In this document: positions 23,669 through 35,060 of the stretch, in pieces
Layout of the letters: each line of letters opens with the position of its first letter
How positions within the stretch are numbered: position 1 is the stretch's first letter
Origin: Blasia pusilla
Taxonomy: Eukaryota; Marchantiophyta; Marchantiopsida; Blasiales
Assembly (NCBI GenBank): GCA_050084515.1
Contig: CM114272.1
Span: 9,176,001 to 9,240,000 of the forward strand
Direction of reading: 5' to 3'
Length of the DNA: 64,000 bases
Translations under genes and position numbers: made by a program
Notes under the pieces: model-generated
Told to the model about the DNA's origin: nothing
What the model saw: the letters and a program-made list of their open reading frames with translations, nothing else
Database searches by the model: none

Positions 23669-25995
23669 TAGAAAGGCAGAGAGAGATAGAGAGCGCACAG
23701 AAATTGATGAGAGCTGAGACAGATAGCACGACTCCCTCCGGCGACTGACAAAAGCTGTAATAAAGGAGCTCGGTTTTATACTCTAGGCCGAAGCATCGAA
23801 TCTTCACTCTCGAGCTAACTAGCTTAGCTCATCTCCTGCAGTGGAGCTGGAACACGAGGGGCCTGGATGATTGGGTGGAGGTCAAGATTCCATAGGACAT
23901 GTGCATCTACAGTAAGTCGAAACTCCAGGAAGTGATGAGATAGATGCTCTGGTATTGCTCCAATTCAAGTCCGATTTTTCCGACAGATTGGTTGCCAGGG
24001 CATCGACGAAATTTGTGTGAGATAGGCAATCCTTCCTTCCGAAAATCCGCATCAGTTTCTGAGATTTCCCTCTCGCTGAATATACTCCATTGCCAGAAAG
24101 CTTACCACTGCACCTAAAATTCTACTCTCTGGTCGCCACATCTTGAGGGAATGACTGTCAATGTAATCCAACCGCCATCACTCTGTCCTTCACCGACGAG
24201 GTAATCCAACAAAATAGCTTTTCCTCTGGCCCACCCCTTTCCCGGTTGATTCTCTCACTGCTCTTTCCCGCTGTTCATCTGCTCGGTATACTAGGCGCGG
24301 GATTCCAAAGTGGCTACTCGTCTGCTTATTGCCAGCAGTCCAAAGATGCTGCCAAATAAATTTTCCCTCTCCTCGGTACTTTTTTCAGCCCTCCGCAACT
24401 AGTCAACTCGGAAGGTGACAAAACTCCTTCATATTCTCTGGAAATTCCGCAACTCCAAGCTTCAAATGCTCCAATTCGGCTCAATTTGATATCGCTGTTT
24501 GGTGACCTTCGGAGGCCTTGGTAAACCGATTGAATCTCATCTCCCTACTCGTGCTGTCCACGATGGAAGAAAAGATTCTCTGGCACCCGCAATATTACAA
24601 GAACCCGCAGAACCGCGGACTCAAGATTCCACCGCCGTCTCTTCTCCTTTCCACCAAATCCTCACTCTGTTGTCCCTTCCATCCGTTCCATTCCGAAATT
24701 AGTTCGTATCCTTGTGAACTTCTGTAGCGTGCCTCGATTCGCGGAGCTCACGAGTGACCGAAATGACGGCCGTCGCGCTCTGCTGAGTCTGCTCACCACG
24801 ACGTCGTAAGAAAGAAGCGTTCAGTCAGCGCGCCGCAGCAATAATTTCCCGGATTTTCCGGCCGATCAATGTTGGCCGTGGATACGTGACGATCGTACAC
24901 TCGTTGAATTCTCTGAATCTCTTCATGACGTTTTGGCTTTCAAGACGATCTCAGCGGTGCTCCCGATGTATGCTTTGTTTTGATTCCGCGTTGCCGTCTC
25001 GGCCTTGGGATCTAGCCGTGAGGTTTTCTTCGCCTACATCGGGAAATCGGGATCCGTTTGAATCGAATGTCGCGCGACTCCAAGGCGGAGAATACCCGCT
25101 CTCTCTTGCTGATGAGACGATTTGTCTGTTCGCCAGAGGTAGGTTAGTGCTAGCTTGAACTACGATTCGTGCATCCCCGCCGGTCGCGGCCCGTCGATGC
25201 GCGATTTGTGTCCATGACGGCCATATCTTCCCTTCCTTGGAAAAACAGGGCGTTGATCTTTCGGACTCGTGAAGGGAAGGAAGGACTAACTTGTGCTACG
25301 TGGACATTGCAGCGGACTGACCACGCGAGGTAAAAGCGACAGCGATCCCGGAGATGTACACCTCTATTCGCATTCTACATCGTGTAGAAGATGTGTCCGC
25401 CAGAATACGACTATTGCGCTCGAACATTGGAAAACTGTGGCGGAACAGCAGATGTTAGAACCCGGATCAGTTAGCAACAACCTTCGCACTACTCTATTGT
25501 TTAAATCAAATGAGTTCGCATTACCGGAACTCGTTTCTGCGAAAGAAACAGACACAGAAAGAAAACACTTGCTAGCTCTTGCAAGCAAAAGCTGCGTTTC
25601 CAAGAATCCAACGCTCTCCACTTTCTCTCTCCAGTATCCCCGTGCTTGATTTCAGCAGTCGGGGTCATTTAGGTAGTAATTTCACGTAAATGCCTTCGGC
25701 TTAAAGCTATGCAGTTCTGCTCTCAATCGGTGTGTATCGTGGCCCGTGGGAGCCACAATTCTAGATAAATGCTGGAGCACCGGCCTCAATTCAACTCAAG
25801 TGAAGAACTAAACTTGGGCCAAGAACTGCTTGAGGCCTGTAGGTCCAGGCTTGTGCAAGTCTCGTGTCCAATCAATCCGTTTCGTAGCAGCCGGCACGCT
25901 TGGGAGAGGATGATCAAATATTGAATATTAAAAAAAGTAAATAAATAAGAAAAAGGGTCGGTTAATTTTGTATGCATGGTATATATACATCTATA
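23669..25995. other. DUR3 upstream region, no gene recognised
   Basis: Less AT-rich than the spacers around it. The proximal part must hold the DUR3 promoter and 5' untranslated region. Frames at 24499-24702, 24886-25158 and 25293-25649 on the plus strand resemble no known protein; they may be untranslated or part of an unrecognised gene. Confidence 0.4.
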
Positions 25996-26197
25996 CTAGT
26001 AAGGTGCACGTGTGAACTAAAAAATTATGTGAGGAGTCATTTGTCATTTGTCCAGCCCGTGAAAGGATTAATAATGTTATACACAAATTCAAAAAAAATT
26101 CTATAGCACGTTAAATATTATCTTGTTGCCTTATTATCACATGTCACTAAGATAAGTGTTTGCAAATATAAAAGGCACTCTCCAATAATAATATAGA
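25996..26197 (-). mobile_element. Non-autonomous Helitron-like element, copy 3
   Basis: Read on the minus strand it begins TCTATATTATTATTGGAGAG and ends CTAG, with the palindrome GTGCAC near the end. A|T flanks are present. The start is the same as in the copies at 2394 and 48354, while the interior is diverged. Confidence 0.7.
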
Positions 26198-26538
26198 TTT
26201 TTATTTAATATATCTTTTCTCTTGGTTAAACTCTCAATTTTCACCACAATTCCCTTTGTGGTAACACATATGTCTCCTTATGATTGGACACAAAAATCAT
26301 TCATTTTAAATTTCTTACAGGTTAAACATCATCTATACTTTAATTTGAGGATCGTTTCTTAAATTGACCTACTCCCTAAATTGACTCTTGAGTGACTCTA
26401 AGATATGTTGGAAGGTGACAAGCTTGCATTGGTCAAAATCACTATGTGTCGACGCCTTACGAAAGCACCGTAAGATATGGTTCTACAATAATATTATAGA
26501 TTGTAGGATGGTTTCTTCATTTTAAGAGTTGTTTATCT
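26198..26538. other. Intergenic AT-rich gap
   Basis: Nothing recognisable lies between the Helitron and the truncated gypsy fragment G0. Confidence 0.5.
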
Positions 26539-28244
26539 TGTCACGACTGTTAGGATAGATCGGTGGGATCTAACAGAGCATCTACACGAGTAGTGGAGGA
26601 CATGCCCAAGAGGTCGAGGATGACCTGTTGAGGCCCCAGGAAACCTTAGAGAGCAGGTTTCTCCTTCGTTTCGGCTCATTTGGAGCCATATAGAGAAACT
26701 TACTATTTCGGGTAAATTTCCATATTGGAGATAGTTGACTTTCCACTTTGGGAAGTGGCCCTTGACCCGCTATAGCAGGTCAAGAGCCAAGGAGGTGACC
26801 GGTGAGCATAGATTACCGTTGAGAGGGCTTGGGAGAGGGAAGGGGGTATACCTCCAAGAGAGAGAGCTTGAGAGCTCATTCTCTCTTTGTTGAACCTCTT
26901 GGCATAAGGCGGCGGAGCTATGGTCCCTTGCCTTGTGAGTGTAACCCAAGCCTCTCATTAGGAGAGTGGGTTTGGTTTGACATGAGATTGAGTGCACACC
27001 TTTGAGAGCTATGGTGTGCGATGGTGTAGACAGAGATTGGATCTTACTTTACAAAGAGAGAATAAGAGAGTGAGAGAGCTTCATAGGGGAGCTCGTTGGT
27101 CATTCGTTGTTTTTGCAGATTGGGGACCGTGTTCCCCGTTCAGCGGCTCATGGGAGTGCTCACCAGAGCAAGGGCTGCTTTGATTGTTCTTTGCATTTGC
27201 CGATTTTTTGTGTGGAAGAGTGGCGCGAGAAAGCGCTGCCCAATTTTTGATAGGGATTGATTATGGGGGCGGGTTGCCCCATGCCGGTGCTCTCGGGAGC
27301 ACCATGTAGCTTGCTGATTTGTATTTTTATAGGTTTTACATTTTCGTTGGGAGAAATCAGCGCGGAAGCGTTGCCAAATTTTGTGTAGGAGAAAGAGACA
27401 TTGGGCCTTACGATAGTCCCTGTCAGTTTTTACTGGAATGTCCGATTCTAAATATTTTTTTCACGCTGTCGTAGATCGTGAAGTTGTGCACGCTATGCAA
27501 CAAACAATGCGTAATTTAGAGTTGTAAGAAAAAAAGTTATGGTCAATCTTGCAAAACATCAATTTCCTTTTTAGGGTTAAATTGTTCAAACCCTAAACCA
27601 GCCGCCACGCCCGAGGCGGCTGTAGCCCTCATAGTCACCGTCAAACGTCACCGCCGACGCTCGACCGTCACCGTCACTAGTTAACCGTCACCGTCACTGG
27701 TCGGCCGTTACCATCAACGGTCAACCGTCACCGTCAATGGTCCACCGTCCGTTGTCCACCCTTTGGTTGCCATTGCCGCCGTTACGGAGTGGAGGGTCTT
27801 TCACGACGTTCGTTGATTCTCTTACTTGCGTCGCCACCACGTACTTTGTTTTGTCCGCCACCGTCATCGCAGTTTTGTCATCAACCAATGATGGCAGATG
27901 ACCTTCGGTTATGGTGTTTGAGTTTTGATTTCATGCTCCTGTGTTGTGATTAGTAGCCGCTCGACGACGATCGAGTATCGTGCGTGACGCCCGCAAGGCG
28001 CCGCTGATTGCCGCGCCATGCTGCTCGTGGCCGCACCGCACCTTCTTGATCGCGGAGCCGCACCGTCATTGTGGAGCAGAGTGTGGGTTTATTGTTGATT
28101 GAGGAGGGTATGCCGCCGAGTGCCGCATCCCACCATCGAGGGCCGTGCACTTCGTAGCCGTTCCGCGCCGCCTGCAACGCCACACCGTTCCGCTGGAACT
28201 GCACTGTCTATCGAGGAGTTTTGAGCAGCGTCAGTACGGGAAGT
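26539..28244 (+). mobile_element. G0: truncated gypsy LTR plus leader
   Basis: It starts TGTCACGACTGTTAGGATAG and runs parallel to 30322 to about 32062 of G2, clearly homologous throughout. Shared landmarks are GGTATACCTC, GGCGGCGGAGCTATGGTCCC, the TTAGGGTT/AACCCTAA hairpin and the GTCACCGTCAACGGT minisatellite. Similarity ends abruptly near 28244, before gag. No coding region follows, so this is a 5'-end fragment, through abortive integration or later deletion. G0 and G2 lie in direct orientation 3.8 kb apart. Confidence 0.85.
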
Positions 28245-30321
28245 GTAGTGAAAAATATTTTTCATACAAGGTTATATATGCGATAATGCTTGTAAGGGCA
28301 AGAGTTGCAACCTACTCAACTAGTGGTAGTGTTGTCGTGTAGAAGTAGGAAAATAGTCTTGTTGTACTAGTTTTGGGTGTTGTGTTTTGTGGTGGTTTCT
28401 AGATGTGTGTATAAGGTGGATGGGTCCAAGGGGGGCCAACAAAGATTTCTAAAAGTGGTGGGCATGGTTTAACTCCTTGACTTCATTCAAGAATTATATT
28501 CATGGTATACAAGAAAAAGAATAAGAAATGTATTAGGCTCTATATATATGCTTATTAAAGCATATATATAGACCTTAAACTAAAACACTAGACTTTTCAC
28601 CATTTCTGTACTTATTCCCAATTATATGTACACCTTTCTCTTAACAACTAGCCCCTATGTCACCTAACTTTTGTCTTGACGTTCATTTCTAACTATGTTA
28701 TATATATGCGACCATACTCTTATCCCCTGATGTACTTATGATTCCCCTTACAATATGTAATTTTTCCGCCTTTGAACATATTTGGGACATCCTCATTTTG
28801 ACTCATACATGAATGTGCATCATTATAACTGTAGCCACTCTCAATTGACATCACATGGCTTGCCACATGAAGAAGTAATCTCACCTTCATACTTCTAAGT
28901 AAAAAAGAATTTTCTATAGTAATGTGGTCATATCCAAAATTGATACAATTTCATTTAACATCGCCCCGTAGTATGATAATAAAAATTGCATAATCCCAAA
29001 CCAGCTTTCCAAGTCTCATCCATGCTCTATCTCAATTCTCCAAACTACCAACTATATCTCAAGCTCCCATGCTCCATTCTTGCTCGTGCATCCAACTCCC
29101 TATCATAGGAGTTCACGGAGATCCCTTCCATAAATAAAATTTATTGTTCAATTCCCAACTCTTGACTCCTTACTCGTATCTGATTAATTGCATTATCCCA
29201 TGAAATTCAATGACCAATGAATCTTCGATGTTTTGATTGTCACTCTCACAATCTAATCTCCACACGCTTTCAAAATATGCAAGCAAAGAAAAGGAAAAAA
29301 AAAACTACCTAAATACTATCATATTCATCCAATGGTAGGATTTGCATATATATTGTCAACCTCTTGCCTTATCCACAACACCAAGTATCAAGTCAAATCT
29401 CCTCCTCATCGGTAAACTTCCCATGCCCATCGTCCTTTAAACCCAAATATGCTCCTTTTCTTAGCTTGTGAAATTCATGTATCGTAGACATATTTCTATT
29501 CCCATACAAGCCTTAAAAAATCTTTTAATTCATCACTCTAACTCTCTTACTTTGTCCTATGTATGTGAACACATTGGCTAAGGTTTTTATTACTCCAAAG
29601 CCCCAAAATTAGATTTTTGCTTGCTTGCTTAAAGACTTGCCATTTTGCCTTAAATTGTCTATCCATGACCAAGGGTCTCAAATTCACAACCATTTTATTT
29701 TCCCCTTGACACAATGCACATTGGAGAGGTCTCGTCGGCCTCTACTCTCCTTATTTTCTCTCATACATTAAATCTTCCAAAGATCTTCAATGGAAATTAT
29801 GTGCTCGTGTGAGGTTTCCTTGTATGACTTCAAACCTCACACGCATCAAGTATGGAAATTATGTCCTCGTGTGAATGTATGAACTTCACACCTCAAGATT
29901 GTCCATCTAGGAGGTTGATATCTTGTGTCTTTTATATTCATTCCTTCTCAATAGCAAATTTGCATGCCTTTCATTTTTTCTTTCATCCCTTTGCATATAT
30001 TTTTTATTTATGTATTCTCTATCCTTACAACCATGTGAATTCTACCTTTACTACATCCGCATATAGCGATCTATCTATCTCTACCTTCATGCATGGACAA
30101 ATCCTACACTAATGCTTGGACCACTTATATTTACCCGTCATACGCTACTTACATTGAGTACTACGGCCTTCTAGCCTTATGCAATATTTACACATGTTTG
30201 TCCACTTTCCACTCCTTATCCATAAGTTTTGCATTACAACCAACATATATATCCATATGCGTATATGCATCTACATAAAGCTATTTTTTCATACTAATTC
30301 CAAATTGTCTCATGTGCACAT
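28245..30321. other. AT-rich intergenic DNA with two short perfect hairpins
   Basis: No gene is recognised. A 15-bp perfect stem with a 4-nt loop lies at 28539-28572 (TCTATATATATGCTT and its complement). A 12-bp perfect stem lies at 29806-29817/29832-29843 (CGTGTGAGGTTT). The motif TGGAAATTATGTnCTCGTGTGA occurs twice, at about 29791 and 29850. The plus-strand frame at 29852-30112 is AT-rich and unconvincing. Confidence 0.5.
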
Positions 30322-30835
30322 TGTCACGTCTTTTAGGATAGATCGGTGAGATCTAATAGAGCGCCTTCATGAGTAGTGGAGGACACGCCCAGTAGGTCAA
30401 GGGTGACCTGCTGAGGCCCTTGGAAACCTGAGATAGCAGGTTTCCCCTTCGTTTTGGCTCATTTGGAGCCATATTGAGGAACTTACTATTTTAGGTAAGA
30501 ACCATTTTGAGTATATGATTGACTTACTATTTTTGGTAGGTGGCCCTTGACCTCCTACATCAGGTCAAGAGCCAAGGAGGTGACTTGGGAGAATAGGTTA
30601 CCATGCAGAGAGCTTGGGAGAGGGGAGGGGTATACCTCAAGGAGAGAGAGCTTGAGAGCTCATTCTCTCTTTGTTGAACCTCTTGGCATGAGGCGGCGGA
30701 GCTATGGTCCCTTGCCTTGTGAGGATAACCCGAGCCTCTCATTAGGAGAGTGGGTTTGGTTTGACATGAGAGAGAGTGCACACCTTTGAGAGCTATGGTG
30801 TGAGATGGTGTAGAGAGAGATTGGAGCTTACTTTA
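30322..30835 (+). repeat. G2 5' LTR block (block B)
   Basis: About 514 bp starting TGTCACG, repeated at 40037-40551 near the 3' end with few differences, and at 26539 onward in G0. After TTACTTTA the 5' copy continues into the leader (CAAAGAGAGAATGAG) while the 3' copy switches to a different 127-bp segment. The true right end of the 5' LTR is therefore undetermined. Confidence 0.8.
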
Positions 30836-32469
30836 CAAAGAGAGAATGAGAGAGTGAGAGAGCTTCATGGGGGAGCTCGCTGGTCACTCGCTGTTTTTAC
30901 TGGTTGGGGACCGTGTTCCCCGTTCAACGGCTCATGGGAGTGCTCACCGGAGCAAGGGCTGCTTTCATTATTCTTTGCATTTGCCGATTTTTCGTTTGGA
31001 AGAGTGGCGCGCGGAAGCGCTGCCCAATTTTTGATAGGGATTGAGTATGGGGGCGGGTTGCCCCATGCAGGTGCTCTCGAGAGCACCATGTAGCTTGCTG
31101 ATTTGTATTTTTACAGATGTTACATTTTCGTTGGGAGAAATGAGCGCGGGAGCGCTGCCGAATTTTGTGTAGGAGAAAGAGACATTGGGCTTTACGACAG
31201 TCCCCGTCAGTTTTTACTGAAATATCCGATTCTAAATATTTTCTGATGCTGGCGTAGATCATGAAGCTGTGCACGCTGTGCAACAAAAAGTGCACAATTT
31301 GGAGTTGCGAGCAAAAAGTTATGGTCAATCTTGTAAAGCTGCCATTGCTAGGCGATTTTTAGGGTTAAATTGTGCAAACCCTAAATCAGCCGCCACACCG
31401 GCGGCGGCCGTCGCCATCATAGTCACCGTCAACGGTCGACGGTCAACTGTCACCGTCAATGGTCAACCATCATAATCAACGGTCAACCATCACCGTCACC
31501 GTCATCGGTCGGCCGTCACCATCAGCGGTCAACCGTCACTGTCAACGGTCCACCGTCCATTGTCCACCCTTTGGGTGCCATTGCCGCCATTACGGTGGAG
31601 GGTCTTCCACGACGTTCGTTGATTCCTTGACTTGCGTCGCCACCACGTACTTTGTTTTGGCCGCCACCGTCATCGCAGTTTCTTCATCAACCAGTGATGG
31701 CAGATGACCTCCGGTTATGGTGTTTGAGTTTTGATTTCATCTTTCGCTATGTTGTGATTGGTAGCCGCCGACGACGATCGAGTATCGTGCCGTGACGCCC
31801 GTAGCCGCAACGCGCCGCCGATTGCCGCCGTGCCGCTGCGGGTCGCGATCGCACCGTCTCGATCGCGGAGCCGCACCGTCATTGTGGAGCAGAGTGTGGG
31901 ATTATTATTGATTGAGGAGGGTATGCCGCCGAGTGCCGCATCCCACCATCGAGGGCCGTGCCGTTCGTAGCCGTTCCGTGCCGCCTGCAACGCCGCACCG
32001 TTCCGCTGGGACCGCACTGTCTATCGAGGAGTTTTGAGCAGCCTCAGTACGGGAGGAGTATGACTTGCTGATTGGAGGAGTTGTCTCCACGATCGAGTTG
32101 GGGTCGAGATTTGCAGTTGCTGAGGAGCGACATCGACATGTGTTCAGGTTACCCATTCTGGTCCTTTACCCTGCACGTGTGAGGGATTCTGGGATTTATT
32201 TGGGATATTGGGTATGTAGATGCTGAGAGCATCATTTATGTATGTGGTTTAGGGGACATAGACCTGTGTGGGATGTCCGGAGTTGAGGGTAGGTTGTCGA
32301 TGAGATGATAGTCTGGTCGATTTGCCGCACCACGCCGCGTGTTGCCGCACGTTACACGTCTCAGGGAGAGAGAGTGTAGATCGAGTGCCGCATGTTTGGG
32401 ATGAGTGATTGAGGGATTCCTCACGAGGTTCAGAGTGACCAGGTGAGAGGGGCACGAGGGTCATCACGG
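30836..32469 (+). other. G2 leader, non-coding
   Basis: About 1.6 kb between the LTR block and gag. It has two related segments (near 31000 and 31135) of the form GCGCGGnAGCGCTGCCnAATTTT, a hairpin TTAGGGTT-AAATTGTGCA-AACCCTAA near 31360, and a minisatellite at 31421-31570. No standard plant gypsy primer-binding site (TGGCGCC...) was found. The small frames here are repeat artefacts. Confidence 0.6.
31421..31570 (+). repeat. GTCAACGGTCAACCGTCACC-type minisatellite
   Basis: Imperfect tandem units of roughly 18-21 bp built from GTCACCGTCAACGGTC lie in the G2 leader. The equivalent stretch in G0 is at about 27640-27757. Unit order differs between the copies, which indicates turnover by slippage. 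Confidence 0.8.
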
Positions 32470-34588
32470 AGTCCGTTGGGACTTTGAGAGGCGAGGTGGT
32501 GAACCCGAGAGTAGCTCTAGAGGTTTTACGCGGAGTGGCGCGAGGTTCCGAGGGTCTCCACGTGAGGGACCACCTCGACCTCCTTCTGTGTCATCGTCAG
32601 ACGAGGGGGAGGGTGTAGAGGAGTTTGTGAGCACATCGCCACACGTTGTGAGTGGTCCTACCAGTTGGGCGTACGAGATGGACGACCGGGGTAGAGGACG
32701 CGAGGTTTTCAGTGCGATGAGGGCACGATTGAGTTGCACGATTTTATAGCAGAGTTTAGGAGTTGGTGCGACTCCCAGCGGACCAGGAACTCTAGAGAGT
32801 TCAACCCATTTACAGCATGGAACGGTATGTTCCAGCATTTAGAGGGGGCGCCCATGGACGATTACCATGAGTTCTCTCAGAGATATGCATGTGAGATCGA
32901 GGCATGGAGGCTCTACTATGACCCACATTATGTGTCATGGACGGAGCCGTTCCCAGATGAAGAGGAGGAGTCAGGAGAGGCTACTGCCTCTTCCACTAGT
33001 GACGTTTTAGGAGGAGTCACTCGCACGGGAGCAGTTGCACCGTCTAGTCGGGTTCGTCCCAGGTTCAACCCTGTGGTTGAGTTCTTTGCTGAGTTGAGGA
33101 CGAGCTACCAGGGGGTACGGACGGAGAAGTTGCGGAGCATCCACGACTTCCAGAGGCGCCCGGGTGAGAGTTTGCGTGAGGCTTACACTCGCTTGCGCCG
33201 GTTGATCAAATTCACTCAGGGGGTGACAGAGGCTCAGGCTGTGACAGAGGCTCAGGCTATCCAGTCATGGTACGCGATGCTGGATCGGACCCTGCGGACA
33301 CGGGTGCGGGAGGGGATGCTTCTTATGAACACCTCCCCTACGTTGAGAGATGTTTTTAGGACCGCCGAGAACATTGAGCGCAACATGGCGGAGGAGAGCG
33401 TAGCCACCATGGGTTCTAGGCGAGAGCAGTCACGATTGTCTGCACCACTGCGGCAAAGAACGTGGACTCCGAGATAGGTCGATGCGTGGCACCACGAGCT
33501 CGGGGAGGATACCGGGAGGCCGTGCCACGAGACCGCGCCTTCATATGCGGCTCAAGAAAGAACCGCCTACTATTACTTGTTGGTCATGTGGTGGAGCCCA
33601 TCATCAACGCGATTGCACTCGTCAGGGTCATGGACGTGTGCCTCAGCATGGAGGAGGAGATGGTGTTGCACCAGGAGGTTATCAGTGTGACTATTGTCAG
33701 AGGTATGGTCATACATGCGCCAGGTGTTTCAGTTTACATCCTGAGTTACGTCCGGACCGAGGGCCAGAGAGGGCACCAGATCGAGTAGCCGGTCGGGTGG
33801 GCCTAGAGATCGTGCTCGTGGTCCCGTTGGGGACGGGAGGCGGAGTTGCCCGACAGGGTGGTGGAGCTGCCCGTGGAGGAGGTAGAGTACCACCACCTAG
33901 ACGCGCCGAGGGAGATGCCGGACGTGAGGCTGGGATGGTCTCAGATACAGCCTACAGGAGCAGATTGCCGCTATGGCATTGAGGTTACCCGATGCCGGAT
34001 CCGTGGCATCGACATCATATGGAGCAGCCAGAAATCTGGAGGATCCTGGATGGATGTGCGGGGTTGCCAGATGGAGGCCGCCGCAGGTTGTGACGCGTGG
34101 GGAGCACCGCAGAGTTGGATCCACAGCGAGGGGAAGCCAGAAGACAGACTAGGCTTCCTCAGTCTTTCACATTGTCCGAAGCGATGAGGACCCCATCGAT
34201 GGGTCCTCATCAAAGTTCCTGGAGAGTTGGTAATGTTGTTGGTGTGCAGGCACGGAGGGCGATGGGAGAAGCGAGTGCGACGACTCCTATTGTTGATGCT
34301 CAAGAGGGGCATGTGTCGAGCACGTTGTTGGGGGCGGCCACCGTTGTGTACCGCACTCCTTTATTTTCTGCTTCCGATGTTGTGACGTTGGGGGGTACGC
34401 CTGCCGAGGCTTTTCGGCTGGCCGCTTCACTATGTGAGCGCGGAGTTGGAGTTCCTGCATCACGTTCAGAGGTGATTGCAGAGGAGGTGATGGACCTGCC
34501 CTTGGAGCGGATGCTCGGGCCGTCCACGTCAAATTCATGGCAGGCTGCGGCTGCTAGGATGGCGGAGATGCCGCTAGACCCGCGATAG
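32470..34588 (+). pseudogene. G2 Gag with two zinc knuckles
   Basis: The capsid part (32734-33477) carries WNGMFQHLEGAPMDDYHEFS, RFNPVVEFFAELRTSYQGVR and GESLREAYTRLRRLI, all matching G1 Gag. The nucleocapsid part (33482-33982, another frame) has CWSCGGAHHQRDC (CX2CX3HX4C) and CDYCQRYGHTCARC (canonical CX2CX4HX4C), followed by an Arg/Gly-rich stretch. A gag tail (34097-34588) contains ELDPQRGEARRQTRLPQSF, also in G1. The unusual one-residue-shorter first knuckle is shared with G1, so it is a lineage trait. A direct 21-bp duplication near 33224-33260 (TEAQAV twice) is specific to this copy. Confidence 0.85.
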
Positions 34589-34599
34589 AGCGTGCCATG

Positions 34600-35060
34600 G
34601 CTTCTCCTGGTGTTGTGTTGCTGGATAACCGAGGAGAGGTCTTCCAGTTGGTGAGTCCTGGAGGTAGAGCTTTTAGTCCGCAGCGCGTCTTGTTGGATTC
34701 AGGAGCGCAACCTTGATGTTGGGGAAAGCTTCATTTAGAGGATTGGGCTTGACGAGAGCCCATGTGGAGCATTGTCCATTCCGGATACAGACATCCTTGG
34801 GTGGAGCGAGTACCACACAGTATATCACCCGACATGAGGTCGTGGTAAGGATTCGCCCGGGACATCCTGGCGATGAGTCCGCAGTGCGCGCCAAGCGATA
34901 GTGATCGATCGAGTCCTACGACGTCTTGGTTGGTGGAGCAAGATGTTATACCCGATGGGGTTTTCCTCGATTACCTTGGGAGGAGTCGGCCCCTGAGACC
35001 AGGATGGCAGTCAGGTGATGGGCGTCTTAGCTCATTACCCGTTCGATTCACAGGTGCAGT
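34600..35060 (+). pseudogene. G2 retropepsin-type protease
   Basis: The active-site motif LLDSGAQP is intact (Asp codon at 34696-34698), but a stop follows immediately. The domain continues in a second frame at 34713 (MLGKASFRGLGLTRAHVEHC) and a third at 34873. The typical C-terminal stretch RPGWQSGDGRLSSLPVRF ends near 35050. It is frameshifted at least twice. Confidence 0.75.

Noticed and set aside
24499-25649. Possible extra gene upstream of DUR3
   Set aside because: Several short frames on the plus strand, none with conserved residues, splice pattern or domain.
31355-31600. CRISPR-like array (regular short repeats)
   Set aside because: Units are directly adjacent without unique spacers, inside a plant retroelement leader; it is a minisatellite.
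31459-31970. Open frames in the G2 leader
   Set aside because: They translate a tandem minisatellite and GC-rich repeats. G0 has no matching open frame.
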